Shown here piece after piece: positions 1 to 8,619 of a stretch of 64,000 bases of DNA. The translations under genes and the position numbers were made by a program. Each line of letters begins with the position of its first letter. The stretch's first letter is position 1. Source of the DNA: Pelagicoccus mobilis (lineage in GTDB: Bacteria; Verrucomicrobiota; Verrucomicrobiia; Opitutales; Opitutaceae); assembly GCF_016595505.1 (NCBI RefSeq), contig NZ_JAENIL010000010.1, positions 1 to 64,000 of the forward strand, in the 5' to 3' direction. The notes beneath the pieces were generated by a model, which saw only the letters and a list, made by a program, of their open reading frames with translations, did no database searches and was not told the origin of the DNA.

Positions 1-21
1 TTGCAAAATCCGACCAACCTA

Positions 22-46
22 GACGCGGGCTAAAGCACCGCGCTAC
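22..46 (+). repeat. REP-like repeat, family I
   Basis: A 25-bp imperfect palindrome whose core reads CGGGCTAAAGCNCCGCGCTA. It folds as CGCGG-GCT-AA-AGC with a one-base bulge before CCGCG. Two further copies lie in inverted orientation at 6132-6192. It is in the non-coding leader before the first gene. Family and mobility are inferred only from recurrence and hairpin shape. Confidence 0.7.
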
Positions 47-112
47 CAACTCGCCAGCAATCCTTCCCACTCCCCAACCGTTTCACACTCAACAACTCTA
101 GCCCACTCCACC

Positions 113-895
113 ATGAAACTCGCCTCCATTATCTTCGCCTCCCTCGCCCTCGCCATATCCACTTTCGCCCACGACGTCATGCACGCTAAAAAGATCAGCT
201 ACGAACTCGACGGCGTTTCCTTCGAAGGAACCCTCGTGTATTCGGAACATGGCGACAATAAACCCGGAGTCCTCATGATTCCAAACTGGATGGGCCCCAC
301 AGAGGGCTCACTTAAAAAAGCAAAGAAAATTGCTGGCGATGACTACGTCGTCTTTATGGCCGATATGTACGGTGTCAACCTCCGCCCATCAAATGGCAAA
401 GAAGCCGGTCAAGCCGCAGGCGCAATCCGGGCCGATCGTCCCCTCATGCGAGCCCGAGCCGCTAAAGCGCTAGAAGTTCTAAAAGTCGAAGGTTCTCGAG
501 TCGGGCTAGACAAACGAAAAACAGCAGCCATCGGATTCTGCTTCGGTGGTGGAGCGGTCTTAGAACTCGGACGCTCAGGGTCCAAGGTAGACGCAGTCGT
601 AAGCTTCCACGGTGACCTCATTTCCCCCACTCTCGAAAGCGATGCAGCGAACACAACCGCAAAGGTCCTAGTGCTTCACGGAGCGGACGATCCCTACGTT
701 CCCCAAGATCACGTCCAAACCTTTGTATCCACAATGCAAGACACCAAAGTAGACTGGCAACTCATCCAATACAGCGACACGGTTCACAGCTTTACCAACC
801 CAGCAGCCAACTCGGGCGGAGCGAAGTACAACAAGACAAGCGCCAACCGCTCCTTCTCAGCGATGAACGCCCTCTTCGAAGAGATCTGGGACTAA
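113..895 (+). CDS. Secreted dienelactone hydrolase family protein
   Basis: A 260-residue alpha/beta hydrolase of the dienelactone hydrolase family. Residues 1-19 form a typical signal peptide ending in Ala, so a periplasmic location is expected. The nucleophile elbow is GFCFGG with Cys at about residue 143, the acid is in HGADDPYVP (about 192), and the catalytic His is in VHSFTNP (about 225), which is the Cys-Asp-His triad of this family. Length is normal. The substrate cannot be named: many members act on esters or lactones other than dienelactone. The metallophosphoesterase gene begins 12 bases downstream on the same strand, so the two are probably co-transcribed. Confidence 0.85.
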   Translation: MKLASIIFASLALAISTFAHDVMHAKKISYELDGVSFEGTLVYSEHGDNKPGVLMIPNWMGPTEGSLKKAKKIAGDDYVVFMADMYGVNLRPSNGKEAGQAAGAIRADRPLMRARAAKALEVLKVEGSRVGLDKRKTAAIGFCFGGGAVLELGRSGSKVDAVVSFHGDLISPTLESDAANTTAKVLVLHGADDPYVPQDHVQTFVSTMQDTKVDWQLIQYSDTVHSFTNPAANSGGAKYNKTSANRSFSAMNALFEEIWD

Positions 896-907
896 TAAGC
901 AGAGATC

Positions 908-1972
908 ATGTTTTTCATAGTCGTCCCAATCGTATTGGGAGCCATCAACTACTACATCTATCGCACAGCGTCGGCGGCCTACCCGCAACTCAGCGTCCTG
1001 TTCGCAACCTGGATCATCCTCTCGTTCCTCTCCCTTTTCCTCGCGATTTTTCTAGAAAAGCAAAAGAAGCTCGCCCTCTCCTTACCCTTTTCCTGGATCG
1101 GCTACACTTGGTTCGGAGTATCAGGCATCGCCCTCGCCACGATCGCGACAACCGATCTGATTCAGGTAATCACGCAGGCCTTCAACGATCGATTCCAGTT
1201 CCAGCTAGTATTCACAACAGTGCTAGCCCTGAGCATTTGGTCCGTGATTGAAGCCAGACGTTTTCGAGTAAGAAAAGTTCGGATACACTCCGAAAAACTA
1301 AGAATCCTCGAAAAGCCAATACGCATTGTCCAGATCTCTGATCTTCACCTCGGAGACAGCAGCACAATCGGACACATCCAAAAAATCGTCTCCAAGGTTA
1401 ATGAGCTAAAGCCCGATATCGTCGTATCCACCGGCGATCTATTCGACGGCTATCTCGAACTGATGGCCCCCTTCGTCGATTCGCTGCGGGAAATCGAAGC
1501 CCCCATGGGGAAGTTTGCGGTATCGGGAAACCACGAAGTCTACGCCGGGCTCGAAGAGGCCATGTCCCTCACCGAATTGGCTGGCTTCACATTGCTCCGA
1601 GACACCCATCAAGCCGTGACCGCCCACCTAACGATCGCCGGCGTCGAAGACCAATCCGCCCCTTCGATTGCGACCGAGGCCGACGCCCTAAACACTCTTT
1701 CCAGCGCCCCCTTCCATCTTCTGCTCAAACACCGTCCCGACTTCGATCCCCAGAGCGAGGGAAAATTCGATCTTCAACTCTCCGGACACACTCATGGCGG
1801 CCAGATTTTCCCCTTCCACCTCCTTACTTCCACCGTCTACAAAGCACGCCCTGGACTCAGCGAGCTCGCGCCAAAACAGCAGCTCTACCTCAGCCGTGGC
1901 ACAGGATCATGGGGACCCCAAATGCGACTTTTCGCCCCACCCGAAATCACGCTTCTGGAACTATCACGATAG
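908..1972 (+). CDS. Membrane-anchored metallophosphoesterase
   Basis: A 354-residue protein with about four hydrophobic segments in the first 120 residues followed by a calcineurin-like phosphoesterase domain. The di-metal motifs are present in order: ISDLHLGD, GDLFDG, GNHEVY and GHTHGG. This layout resembles YkuE/YaeI-type membrane phosphoesterases, some of which act on lipid A precursors or other phospholipids; the substrate here is unknown. It follows the hydrolase gene by 12 bases. Its end faces the convergent hypothetical gene 17 bases away. Confidence 0.88.
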   Translation: MFFIVVPIVLGAINYYIYRTASAAYPQLSVLFATWIILSFLSLFLAIFLEKQKKLALSLPFSWIGYTWFGVSGIALATIATTDLIQVITQAFNDRFQFQLVFTTVLALSIWSVIEARRFRVRKVRIHSEKLRILEKPIRIVQISDLHLGDSSTIGHIQKIVSKVNELKPDIVVSTGDLFDGYLELMAPFVDSLREIEAPMGKFAVSGNHEVYAGLEEAMSLTELAGFTLLRDTHQAVTAHLTIAGVEDQSAPSIATEADALNTLSSAPFHLLLKHRPDFDPQSEGKFDLQLSGHTHGGQIFPFHLLTSTVYKARPGLSELAPKQQLYLSRGTGSWGPQMRLFAPPEITLLELSR

Positions 1973-1989
1973 GCGTCGAGACAGACACC

Positions 1990-2517
1990 TCAAAAAGTCA
2001 GCGTCCCTTCGAACGGCACCACTTCGTAGACCACCGTCCGGTACAGCTCCCCATCGATGAAAATTTTCAACTCGTAGTTTCCAAGCGGGTCATCGGGTGA
2101 AAACCAGAACGGGCTCGAGTACACCTCCCAGTGAATCTCGGACTGCGAGCGGATAAACTTGCCGCCTTCCATCACCGTATACGCCTTCTCCAACTCCGGT
2201 GTTATCGTGATCGGTTCGGGAAAGCGAATCTCGAAGTGCCCCATAAAACGCTGCAAGTCCTTGCGAGCCACTTCAAAGCCATGGACGTACTCCTTGTCCA
2301 CGTTCCGGTAGATGTAGTTAGTCTCCGCGTACACCCGATACTTGCCACCTGGCCCCGGCGCCATCACGCCAAACTTCGAGTTGTATTGCTTGAATTTCTT
2401 GTTCTTCGACTTCGCATCCAAGGAGCTAGCTCCAAAAACAAGCGCCAGGCTCAACACCGAGCCAAAAAGCAAAACCATCAGTCTGGATCCACGAACAAAA
2501 GAGTAGGCAGCCTTCAT
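1990..2517 (-). CDS. Hypothetical secreted protein
   Basis: A 175-residue protein I do not recognise. The N-terminus has a basic stretch followed by a hydrophobic core (about residues 14-34) that looks like a signal peptide. A short Lys-rich segment follows and then a probably beta-rich domain. No cysteines or catalytic motif stand out. The C-terminal part (FSPDDPLGNYELKIFIDGEL) suggests a small beta-sandwich. It starts 34 bases after the end of the histidine kinase gene on the same strand and could be the last gene of that transcript, which would make it an envelope accessory of the two-component system; this is inference. Confidence 0.65.
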   Translation of the reverse strand: MKAAYSFVRGSRLMVLLFGSVLSLALVFGASSLDAKSKNKKFKQYNSKFGVMAPGPGGKYRVYAETNYIYRNVDKEYVHGFEVARKDLQRFMGHFEIRFPEPITITPELEKAYTVMEGGKFIRSQSEIHWEVYSSPFWFSPDDPLGNYELKIFIDGELYRTVVYEVVPFEGTLTF

Positions 2518-2551
2518 AAGTGCCTAGATCCAAACAAAAATCGGGCTCAGG

Positions 2552-4084
2552 TCAACCTATGCGGTTCGGCTCGACGAACTCAGGAAGCGTCAGCCTCATC
2601 CGCAAGCGACGTTCGTCGCTCGCATCCACCTGCTCCAAGGATCCTCCTTGGGCTTTGGCAAACTCAAGCGAAAGACTCAACCCCAGTCCCGTGCCATCCT
2701 CGGAGCGGTTGCGAGCCGCATCCGCCCGCACGAAACGATCAAACAATCGCCCGCGAGCCTCTACAGACAAAGGTTCGCAGCTGTTTTCGATTTCCACCTG
2801 GAAACGACCGTTCAACCTCCTCAGCTCGACTCGGATCGCCTCCTCTCGCGGACTTCGGTACTTCAAGGCATTGCCAATCAGGTTGTTAAGGATTTGGCGG
2901 ATCAGAGTATCGTCTCCCGCCGCAAAACCACCAGCAGCGCCTTCCGCATCCAATACGATCCGAGCAGAAGGATCATCCTCCTCAGCCAACTCGACCCACT
3001 CCTTTAAACGCTGTCGCAAATCGATTTTCTCCCTTTGCACCTCCAAGGTCCCCGCATCCGCCTTCGCCAAGATAAGCAGCTTGCGGGTGATCGCCTTCAA
3101 TCGATGGGTTTCTTCCAACAATCCCGCAAGCAGCCCCTGCTGCTCGCTGCCGTCTTCGGTGTTCTGCAAAGCCACTTCCAGCTGCCCCTGCAAAATCGCT
3201 AACGGCGTCTTCAATTCGTGCGCCGCATCCGCGCTAAAACGGGTCGCTTGCGTAAAACTCCGCTCCAATCGCTCCAGCATCCCATTGAAATGCTCGATCA
3301 ATGACGAAAACTCGCTGTACACGCCCTCCTTCGACAGACGGGCATCCAAGCGCTGAGCCGACACATTTTCGATCGCCGCCGAAAGCTGCCCAACCGGACG
3401 AATCGCCTTCGTAACGAAAAACCAAATACTCGCCCCCATGGCGATCAAGGCGATCGGAAATACGACCGCGAAGCTGCGTCTCATCAAAACCGTATCCTCT
3501 CGAACCTTCTCGTAGTTGACCGCAAACAACACATTGAAGCCACGATGCTTCGCAAAGGACACGCGCCAAAGATCACCGCTCTCCCCATGCTTCACCGAAA
3601 AAGACTCAACCAATGGTGGCGGGGCAAGCACCCTCGGACTTCTTCCTCGATTCCGCCCACCTGGCCCTTCTGGTCCAGGAGGCCCAAAACGAGCCGCTTG
3701 AGCATTCGGATCAAAAAGACCGTCCACCAACGGCAGGGCTGACTCATCCTCAAAAAGCCCTTTCAAGTCGCCCCATGTCACCACCTCGAAACGCTTCTTT
3801 TCACCCTCTGTCTCATCTGACTCCCTATAACCGTACACAGCCACCACCGCATCCGCACCAAAGCGATGCTCCAATTCGGATCGGATCTCGCCTCCCATCC
3901 GATCCCAATAGCGCGAATGAGTAGGCGGAGCAGCCACCCGCGCCACAAAGATATGCATCGAATCGTCTACCTGACGGAGCTTGATCTTCTCGAACGCGAA
4001 ATTTCCCGCGATGCCAAACCCTAGCATCACCAAGCCAGCGACAACGCTGGTCCAAATCACGATTCTCGCCCGAAACGACTTCAT
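2552..4084 (-). CDS. Sensor histidine kinase (HAMP-HisKA-HATPase)
   Basis: A 510-residue class I histidine kinase. A first membrane segment lies at about residues 10-31, a periplasmic sensor region to about 205 and a second segment at about 207-228, then HAMP, the phospho-acceptor motif AAHELKTPLAIL (His near 290), N box NLIGNALKY and G boxes DGTGLGLSLS. The periplasmic region carries an unusual Pro/Gly-rich stretch (FGPPGPEGPGG). Its start overlaps the end of the response regulator gene by four bases, so they form a translationally coupled pair. The signal is unknown; the divergent EF-hand gene is the obvious candidate target. Confidence 0.93.
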   Translation of the reverse strand: MKSFRARIVIWTSVVAGLVMLGFGIAGNFAFEKIKLRQVDDSMHIFVARVAAPPTHSRYWDRMGGEIRSELEHRFGADAVVAVYGYRESDETEGEKKRFEVVTWGDLKGLFEDESALPLVDGLFDPNAQAARFGPPGPEGPGGRNRGRSPRVLAPPPLVESFSVKHGESGDLWRVSFAKHRGFNVLFAVNYEKVREDTVLMRRSFAVVFPIALIAMGASIWFFVTKAIRPVGQLSAAIENVSAQRLDARLSKEGVYSEFSSLIEHFNGMLERLERSFTQATRFSADAAHELKTPLAILQGQLEVALQNTEDGSEQQGLLAGLLEETHRLKAITRKLLILAKADAGTLEVQREKIDLRQRLKEWVELAEEDDPSARIVLDAEGAAGGFAAGDDTLIRQILNNLIGNALKYRSPREEAIRVELRRLNGRFQVEIENSCEPLSVEARGRLFDRFVRADAARNRSEDGTGLGLSLSLEFAKAQGGSLEQVDASDERRLRMRLTLPEFVEPNRIG

Positions 4085-4752
4085 GATTTCCGCATCCGGT
4101 ACCCTGCGCCACGCACCGTCTCTATCAACTGCAGGTCTCGCCCAGCATCCACCTTCTTTCTCAATCGCTGTACACAGACATCCACTACGTTCGTGCTAGG
4201 ATCGAAATCATAGCCCCACACTTGCTCCAGAATCTGGGTACGCGTCAACACACGCCCCGGAGAGCGAATTAAGTACTCAAGCAAGTTAAACTCACGTGTT
4301 GTCAAATCGATCGAGTCCTCCCCGCGCTTCACCTCCCGCGTGGTCAAGTTCACGATCAGATCCTCCACCTGCATCAAACTGAGCGATTGTCCGCTCGAAC
4401 GCCGATGCAAGGCTTGGATACGAGCGACCAGCTCATCCAGATAGAACGGCTTCGTCAGGTAGTCATCCGCCCCCATATTCAAGCCTTCAAGTCGCTCGTC
4501 GAGCTCGCTGCGGGCCGTAACCAGAATCACCGGCACCGTATTCCCCTCCTTTCGGAGCGATTTCAAAATACTCAAGCCATCCCTGCCCGGGAGCATGATA
4601 TCTAAAATAACCACGTCGTAGCTCTGCGTCGTCGCATGCACGAAACCGTCGTTTCCATCCTCCGCCAACTCCACCACGTACCCCTGCTCTCTCAGGCCTT
4701 TGACTACGAAATCCGAAATCTTCTTCTCATCCTCTACGAGCAGCACTTTCAT
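4081..4752 (-). CDS. OmpR/PhoB-family response regulator
   Basis: A 223-residue response regulator. The receiver domain occupies about residues 1-115 with the acidic pair (VEDEKK), the phospho-acceptor Asp in DVVILDIMLPGRDG and the conserved Lys in DDYLTKPF. The C-terminal winged helix ends with the typical RGAGYRM segment, assigning it to the OmpR/PhoB family. It is the first gene of the regulator-kinase pair. The 171-bp region upstream is shared with the divergent EF-hand gene and contains an inverted repeat at 4801-4816 that may be its binding site. Confidence 0.94.
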   Translation of the reverse strand: MKVLLVEDEKKISDFVVKGLREQGYVVELAEDGNDGFVHATTQSYDVVILDIMLPGRDGLSILKSLRKEGNTVPVILVTARSELDERLEGLNMGADDYLTKPFYLDELVARIQALHRRSSGQSLSLMQVEDLIVNLTTREVKRGEDSIDLTTREFNLLEYLIRSPGRVLTRTQILEQVWGYDFDPSTNVVDVCVQRLRKKVDAGRDLQLIETVRGAGYRMRKS

Positions 4753-4800
4753 AAACGATAACCCTGCATCTTTTCGAGAGCTCAGGCAAGGATCCGATTC

Positions 4801-4816
4801 ATTACATTTTTGTAAT
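4801..4816. promoter_or_regulatory. Inverted repeat in a divergent promoter region
   Basis: ATTACA and TGTAAT separated by TTTT, lying between the divergent response-regulator and EF-hand genes in an AT-richer stretch than the surroundings. It could be an operator for the adjacent OmpR-type regulator, although that family usually binds direct repeats. No promoter boxes were assigned. Confidence 0.35.
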
Positions 4817-4923
4817 TCGCTCCGTCATATTCCGGTAATCTACAAGATGTTAAATCGGGAGCATAGAAACGGAAAACAAGAAGATCATCCGTTTCCAAAC
4901 ACTCTAGGAGGAACTAAATCGTA

Positions 4924-5427
4924 ATGAAAACACCACTACTCGTACTCGCTCTCTTCGGAAGCAGTATCGCCGCCACTTCACTCGTCGCAGAACCCGAAGA
5001 CCGCCCCGCTCCACCCGATCCAGAAACCGTAGTGATCGATCTCTTCGAATTTGACGCCGACGGAAACAACAGCCTCAGCCAAGACGAACTTCTCACCGGA
5101 TTCCAAGAACTCCGCAACAAGCACCGTGGAGCCCGTCCTGAAGGGCGCAAAGGAGGTCCCCGCATGGGCCGTCAAGGCGGCGAAGGAGACGGTGAACTCA
5201 AAGGGCCGCCTCCGGGAGGCAAAGGGAAGAAAGGCAAGAAGGGCAAAAAAGGCGGACGACGCGGCCCACCCTCCCCGGAAGAAATGGGATCTCGTATGAT
5301 CGAAAATTTCGACGCAAGCGGAGACGGAGAGCTCAACCCGGAAGAGCTGCTCGAAGCCGTTAGCGCAATGCACGAACGCCGCGGCCCTGGTCGCAGAGGC
5401 CCCGCTCCTGAAGAAACTTCCGAGTAA
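4924..5427 (+). CDS. Secreted EF-hand protein
   Basis: A 167-residue protein with a signal peptide (about residues 1-20) and two EF-hand calcium-binding loops: DADGNNSLSQDE near residue 43 and DASGDGELNPEE near 126. They are separated by a low-complexity Gly/Lys/Arg/Pro linker with GKKGKKGKKGG. The start is supported by AGGAGG ending about 12 bases upstream. The gene is divergent from the two-component pair, and its Gly/Pro/Arg-rich character resembles the periplasmic loop of that kinase. Calcium binding is likely from the motifs; the role (calcium buffering, polymer or metal binding) is unknown. A strong terminator follows at 5533. Confidence 0.85.
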   Translation: MKTPLLVLALFGSSIAATSLVAEPEDRPAPPDPETVVIDLFEFDADGNNSLSQDELLTGFQELRNKHRGARPEGRKGGPRMGRQGGEGDGELKGPPPGGKGKKGKKGKKGGRRGPPSPEEMGSRMIENFDASGDGELNPEELLEAVSAMHERRGPGRRGPAPEETSE

Positions 5428-5532
5428 GCCGATCGCTGAATCCTAAACTAGGGTACGAAGCAAACATCGATCCGCGCCCCCGCGCTCGCAAAACCAAGCG
5501 GGGAACCATTTTTTCACACACAACACACACGG

Positions 5533-5566
5533 ACGGGTCCAGCCTCAGGCTGGGCCCGTTTCGTTT
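5533..5566 (+). terminator. Rho-independent terminator after the EF-hand gene
   Basis: A 12-bp stem (ACGGGTCCAGCC pairing with the following arm, one G-T pair) with loop TCA, followed by TTTCGTTTT. It lies 106 bases after the EF-hand stop and before the TPR gene, so it separates the two transcripts. Confidence 0.8.
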
Positions 5567-5619
5567 TCACATTCGCAATTGCCCTCACCTTTCGCCCCAC
5601 TAGCGTCCAAGCAAACGAA

Positions 5620-6135
5620 ATGCTAACGGAACGCGATCAGATCCTCTTCAAAAAAGCCCTCACCTACGCCAACGGCTACCGCGAGCTCGGCATGTTCGAC
5701 GATGCACTGACGGAACTGAAAAACCTCGATACGCGTTACGAAAACGAAAAAGAGCTGCTTCAGATGCAACTGGCCATTCTCATGGAAGCCCGTCGCTGGA
5801 AAAAGGCCCTCCCCATCGCCAATCTGCTCGCGGCCAACCACTCTTCCGATCCGGGAAACCTCGTCAATCTCGCCTACGTCACCCGTCGAGCCAACAGCCT
5901 CGAGGGAGCAAGAATCATCCTCGAAAACGCAGCCAAACGCTTTCCCAAAGAGGCGATCATTCAATACAACCTAGGTTGCTACGCCTGTTGTAACGACGAC
6001 TTGGATACCGCAAAAAAGCACCTGCTCGTCGCCTTCAGTCTCGACAAGAACTACCTCGATATGAGCGATACCGACGACGACCTCGAACCGCTCCGCGACT
6101 GGCTAAACTCCATTCCCAAACCAGACGAGACGTAG
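5620..6135 (+). CDS. TPR-repeat protein
   Basis: A 171-residue protein made almost wholly of tetratricopeptide-like helices, for example AYVTRRANSLEGARIILENA and YNLGCYACCNDDLDTAKKHL. There is no signal peptide, so it is probably cytoplasmic. TPR proteins mediate protein contacts; the partner is not evident. The stop codon lies inside the first copy of a REP-like inverted pair at 6132-6192 that separates this gene from convergent dnaX. Confidence 0.75.
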   Translation: MLTERDQILFKKALTYANGYRELGMFDDALTELKNLDTRYENEKELLQMQLAILMEARRWKKALPIANLLAANHSSDPGNLVNLAYVTRRANSLEGARIILENAAKRFPKEAIIQYNLGCYACCNDDLDTAKKHLLVAFSLDKNYLDMSDTDDDLEPLRDWLNSIPKPDET

Positions 6136-6192
6136 CGCGGTGCTTTAGCCCGCGTCCAAAATACTACTCCGCGGGCTAAAGCTCCGCGCTAC
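6132..6192. repeat. Inverted pair of REP-like repeats, family I
   Basis: Two copies of the family I palindrome, at 6132-6156 (inverted relative to the copy at 22-46) and 6169-6192 (same orientation as that copy), separated by 12 bases. Together they can form a long hairpin in the 67-bp gap between the convergent TPR and dnaX genes. The first copy contains the TPR stop codon. A role as bidirectional terminator or mRNA end stabiliser is inferred from position. Confidence 0.75.
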
Positions 6193-6202
6193 AGACACGC
6201 CC

Positions 6203-7686
6203 CTACCGAATCTTCTTAGGATTCACGCGCTCCACCTTCGTCAGCTTCGCCCGGAAAAGCTCTTCCATCAAAACCTTGGTCTTTTCGGGTATCCGCTTTT
6301 CAACCACTTCGATGTCCGGCAATTCGGCTCCATCATCCGGGATGATGTCCTCCTCACGTACCGGCATCGCTCCGCCGTAAATCTCAGCCAAGTCATACTC
6401 ATCCGGCTGATCGACATAGCTCTCATCCGCCTGCGTCTCCTCATTGGGAAACGGGCTTGCCTCATTCGCTCCTACAGGAACTTTGCGCTCGGGAGCTGGC
6501 GCGATGCTCGTCTTGACGTAGGGCTTACGCTCCGGGACCGTCAGTCGTTTTTTTTTTCGTCTGCAGTCTCCGGCAACCCTTCCGCGATCGTCGAAAGTTC
6601 ACGAATCAGACCGTCAATCGCACGAGCACGACACTCTTCAGACGCCTTCAATAGAGCGACCTCGAAGTTCACCTTCTCGCTCAAGCCAAACTTCAAACCA
6701 GATTCGCTCTGACGCAGGCTATCGAGCAAACGAGTCAAAGACTCCGTACTCAACTCCTCGCCCAAGCTTGCTGTCCTGCCGCCGCCACGCACCGCCTCAA
6801 GCAAAGCCTGACGCACGCGAGACTGGAGGTCGACCAGAGCTCGATAAAAATCTTGTCCCGACGCGTCGAACTGATCGCTCAACTCGAGCAAGCGCGGGTG
6901 ATCCCCGGTAGCGATCGACTTGGCCAGCTCGTCGATATGCTCGCCACTCACAAGACCATACACCTGCAATACGTCCGGCTCGGTAATCTTGGTCCCACAG
7001 AACGCGATCATCTGGTCGAGGATCGATTGCGAATCACGCATTCCGCCATCCGCGAGACGAGCAACCGCCTTGAGAGCCTCCTCGTCGGCATCGATTCCCT
7101 CAGTTTCGCAAATCAAAGCCAATCGCTCGCGAATCAGATCTTCCGGGATCGGCTTCAGGTCGAAACGTTGGCAGCGGGAAACAATCGTCGGTAATACCTT
7201 GTGAGCCTCAGTCGTCGCGAAGACGAACTTCACGTGCTCGGGCGGCTCTTCGAGAATCTTCAGCAAAGCATTGAAAGCGCCCGTAGAGAGCATGTGCACC
7301 TCGTCGATGATGTAGACCTTGTACTTGCCTTGACTCGGAGCGTACTGAGCGTCCTCGCGAAGCGCTCTCACCTGCTCCACGCCATTGTTGGACGCTCCAT
7401 CGATTTCCAGAACGTCCATACACGTACCCGCCATGATCGCCTTACAGATCTCGGAATCATCAGGCGGTTCAGGCAAGGGGCCGTTTTCGCAATTAAGACA
7501 CTTCGCAAAAATGCGAGCAGTCGTGGTCTTACCCGTGCCGCGAGGGCCAACGAAGAGATAGGCATGAGCAATACGGTTTTGCTCGATAGCGTTCTTCAAG
7601 GTGCGGACCACATGATCCTGACCGACAACCTCGTCGAACTTCTGCGGGCGCCACTTGCGGGCAATAACCTGATAGCCTTGGCTCAT
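6203..7686 (-). CDS. dnaX: DNA polymerase III subunit tau, -1 frame extension of dnaX
   Basis: The full-length product predicted if reading slips by -1 (or an extra A is transcribed) at the A10 run at 6548-6557. I translated the -1 frame by hand: it is open from the run to a TAG at 6203-6205, adding 114 residues and giving about 494 in total. The extension is acidic and Pro-containing, then ends in a basic helix ([20 protein letters not shown]), as expected for a linker plus a tau-type C-terminal region contacting the replicase or helicase. The zero-frame product ends two codons after the run. The shift has to be shown experimentally, but the open frame and the position match known dnaX slippage in Thermus and E. 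coli. Confidence 0.72.
6541..7686 (-). CDS. dnaX: DNA polymerase III clamp-loader subunit gamma (DnaX zero frame)
   Basis: The 381-residue zero-frame product. It has the clamp-loader AAA+ core: Walker A GPRGTGKT near residue 48, zinc-binding cysteines at about 64-91, Walker B in IIDEVHML, and the SRC arginine-finger motif (SRCQRFD) near 168. Domain III follows and the protein ends at GAC TGA right after the A10 run, a length typical of gamma rather than tau. It is transcribed after the SRP RNA gene, a common bacterial order. No convincing Shine-Dalgarno sequence precedes the ATG; the leader instead contains CACCTCCTTT, which is the anti-Shine-Dalgarno sense. Confidence 0.95.
   Translation of the reverse strand: MSQGYQVIARKWRPQKFDEVVGQDHVVRTLKNAIEQNRIAHAYLFVGPRGTGKTTTARIFAKCLNCENGPLPEPPDDSEICKAIMAGTCMDVLEIDGASNNGVEQVRALREDAQYAPSQGKYKVYIIDEVHMLSTGAFNALLKILEEPPEHVKFVFATTEAHKVLPTIVSRCQRFDLKPIPEDLIRERLALICETEGIDADEEALKAVARLADGGMRDSQSILDQMIAFCGTKITEPDVLQVYGLVSGEHIDELAKSIATGDHPRLLELSDQFDASGQDFYRALVDLQSRVRQALLEAVRGGGRTASLGEELSTESLTRLLDSLRQSESGLKFGLSEKVNFEVALLKASEECRARAIDGLIRELSTIAEGLPETADEKKND
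6548..6557 (-). other. A10 slippery tract in dnaX
   Basis: Ten consecutive A residues in the coding strand, read in the zero frame as GAA AAA AAA AAC. A GGAG lies ten bases upstream of the run, the same arrangement as the stimulatory Shine-Dalgarno-like element of E. coli dnaX. Runs of nine or more A favour transcriptional slippage, as described for Thermus dnaX, so either transcriptional or ribosomal slippage would fit. Confidence 0.75.
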
Positions 7687-7734
7687 TCGTTTGGGAAAGG
7701 AGGTGGGCGGACGCCCATAAAAAGGGAAAAAGGT

Positions 7735-7830
<96 letters not shown>

Positions 7831-7944
7831 GATGCAGAACCTCGGATCTACCACCGCCCATTTCAACCTCTATTTTTAACAAAATTCCACTCCCCTCGGA
7901 AAACGTTGATCGAGCCTCTCAAAAGCCGAATTTCAGCGAATCCC

Positions 7945-8619
7945 CTACCAGAGTGTCTCCACCCGAACTTTTAGGCTACGCTCCTCGAGAGGCGGTTTGA
8001 TTACCATCAATTTAGGGTGGTTAGGATCAGGCAGAAAACGGGAGGAATATACGACTCTCTCGCTCCCCTCCCACCGCACTCGCAACTGGATTCGGCGCGC
8101 GTCGCGATTTCCCTCCTCAAAGCAAACCACTTCCGACGCATCGTGAGGAAGCTGAAGCGACACCTCCCCGATCTGACCTAAAAGCTCCGCTCCACTCAGG
8201 TTGAGAAAACGCACGCACCCTGCCCGCCACACACGATCCGACTCATCAAGCGTCAGGACCTCATACTCCTGCGACTCCTCGAAATCCGAGGTCTCGAAAA
8301 ATACGAGCAGCAAAACTTCCGACTCTTGCTCAAACTCAGCCCGCCCGACTTCGATCTGAACGAGAGCGCCTTCTTCCTCGACCTCCTGGAAAAACTCGAT
8401 CGTCCCCTTGGCCTCAACCACGGAGTACTTTCGAGATTTCTGGTTCGGCAAAAACTCAAGATAAACCCGCTTGGGTTCCCCCTCGGAAGCGTCTTCAAAG
8501 AAAACGCCCTCAAACAGCCCGTCGCCATAAGCCAGCACTCGAAACTCAGTACCGGGTTCCTGGGCGTTGCCGATCAACACCACAAAACACGCAACTAAAA
8601 CTAGTATGATCGTTTTCAT
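7945..8619 (-). CDS. Hypothetical secreted protein, last gene of the pseudopilin operon
   Basis: A 224-residue protein with a clear signal peptide (hydrophobic segment of about residues 3-16, cleavage near GNAQ). The mature part is acidic with many Glu and predicted beta strands; no family was recognised. Its start overlaps the end of the large Verru_Chthon A-like gene by four bases, so it is translationally coupled to the pseudopilin genes and is probably an envelope partner of that assembly. Confidence 0.72.
   Translation of the reverse strand: MKTIILVLVACFVVLIGNAQEPGTEFRVLAYGDGLFEGVFFEDASEGEPKRVYLEFLPNQKSRKYSVVEAKGTIEFFQEVEEEGALVQIEVGRAEFEQESEVLLLVFFETSDFEESQEYEVLTLDESDRVWRAGCVRFLNLSGAELLGQIGEVSLQLPHDASEVVCFEEGNRDARRIQLRVRWEGSERVVYSSRFLPDPNHPKLMVIKPPLEERSLKVRVETLW

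Noticed and set aside
6203-6391. A separate 62-residue gene downstream of dnaX
   Set aside because: It has no good start and lies in the -1 frame that continues without a stop from the dnaX A10 run, so it is better explained as the tail of the long DnaX product.
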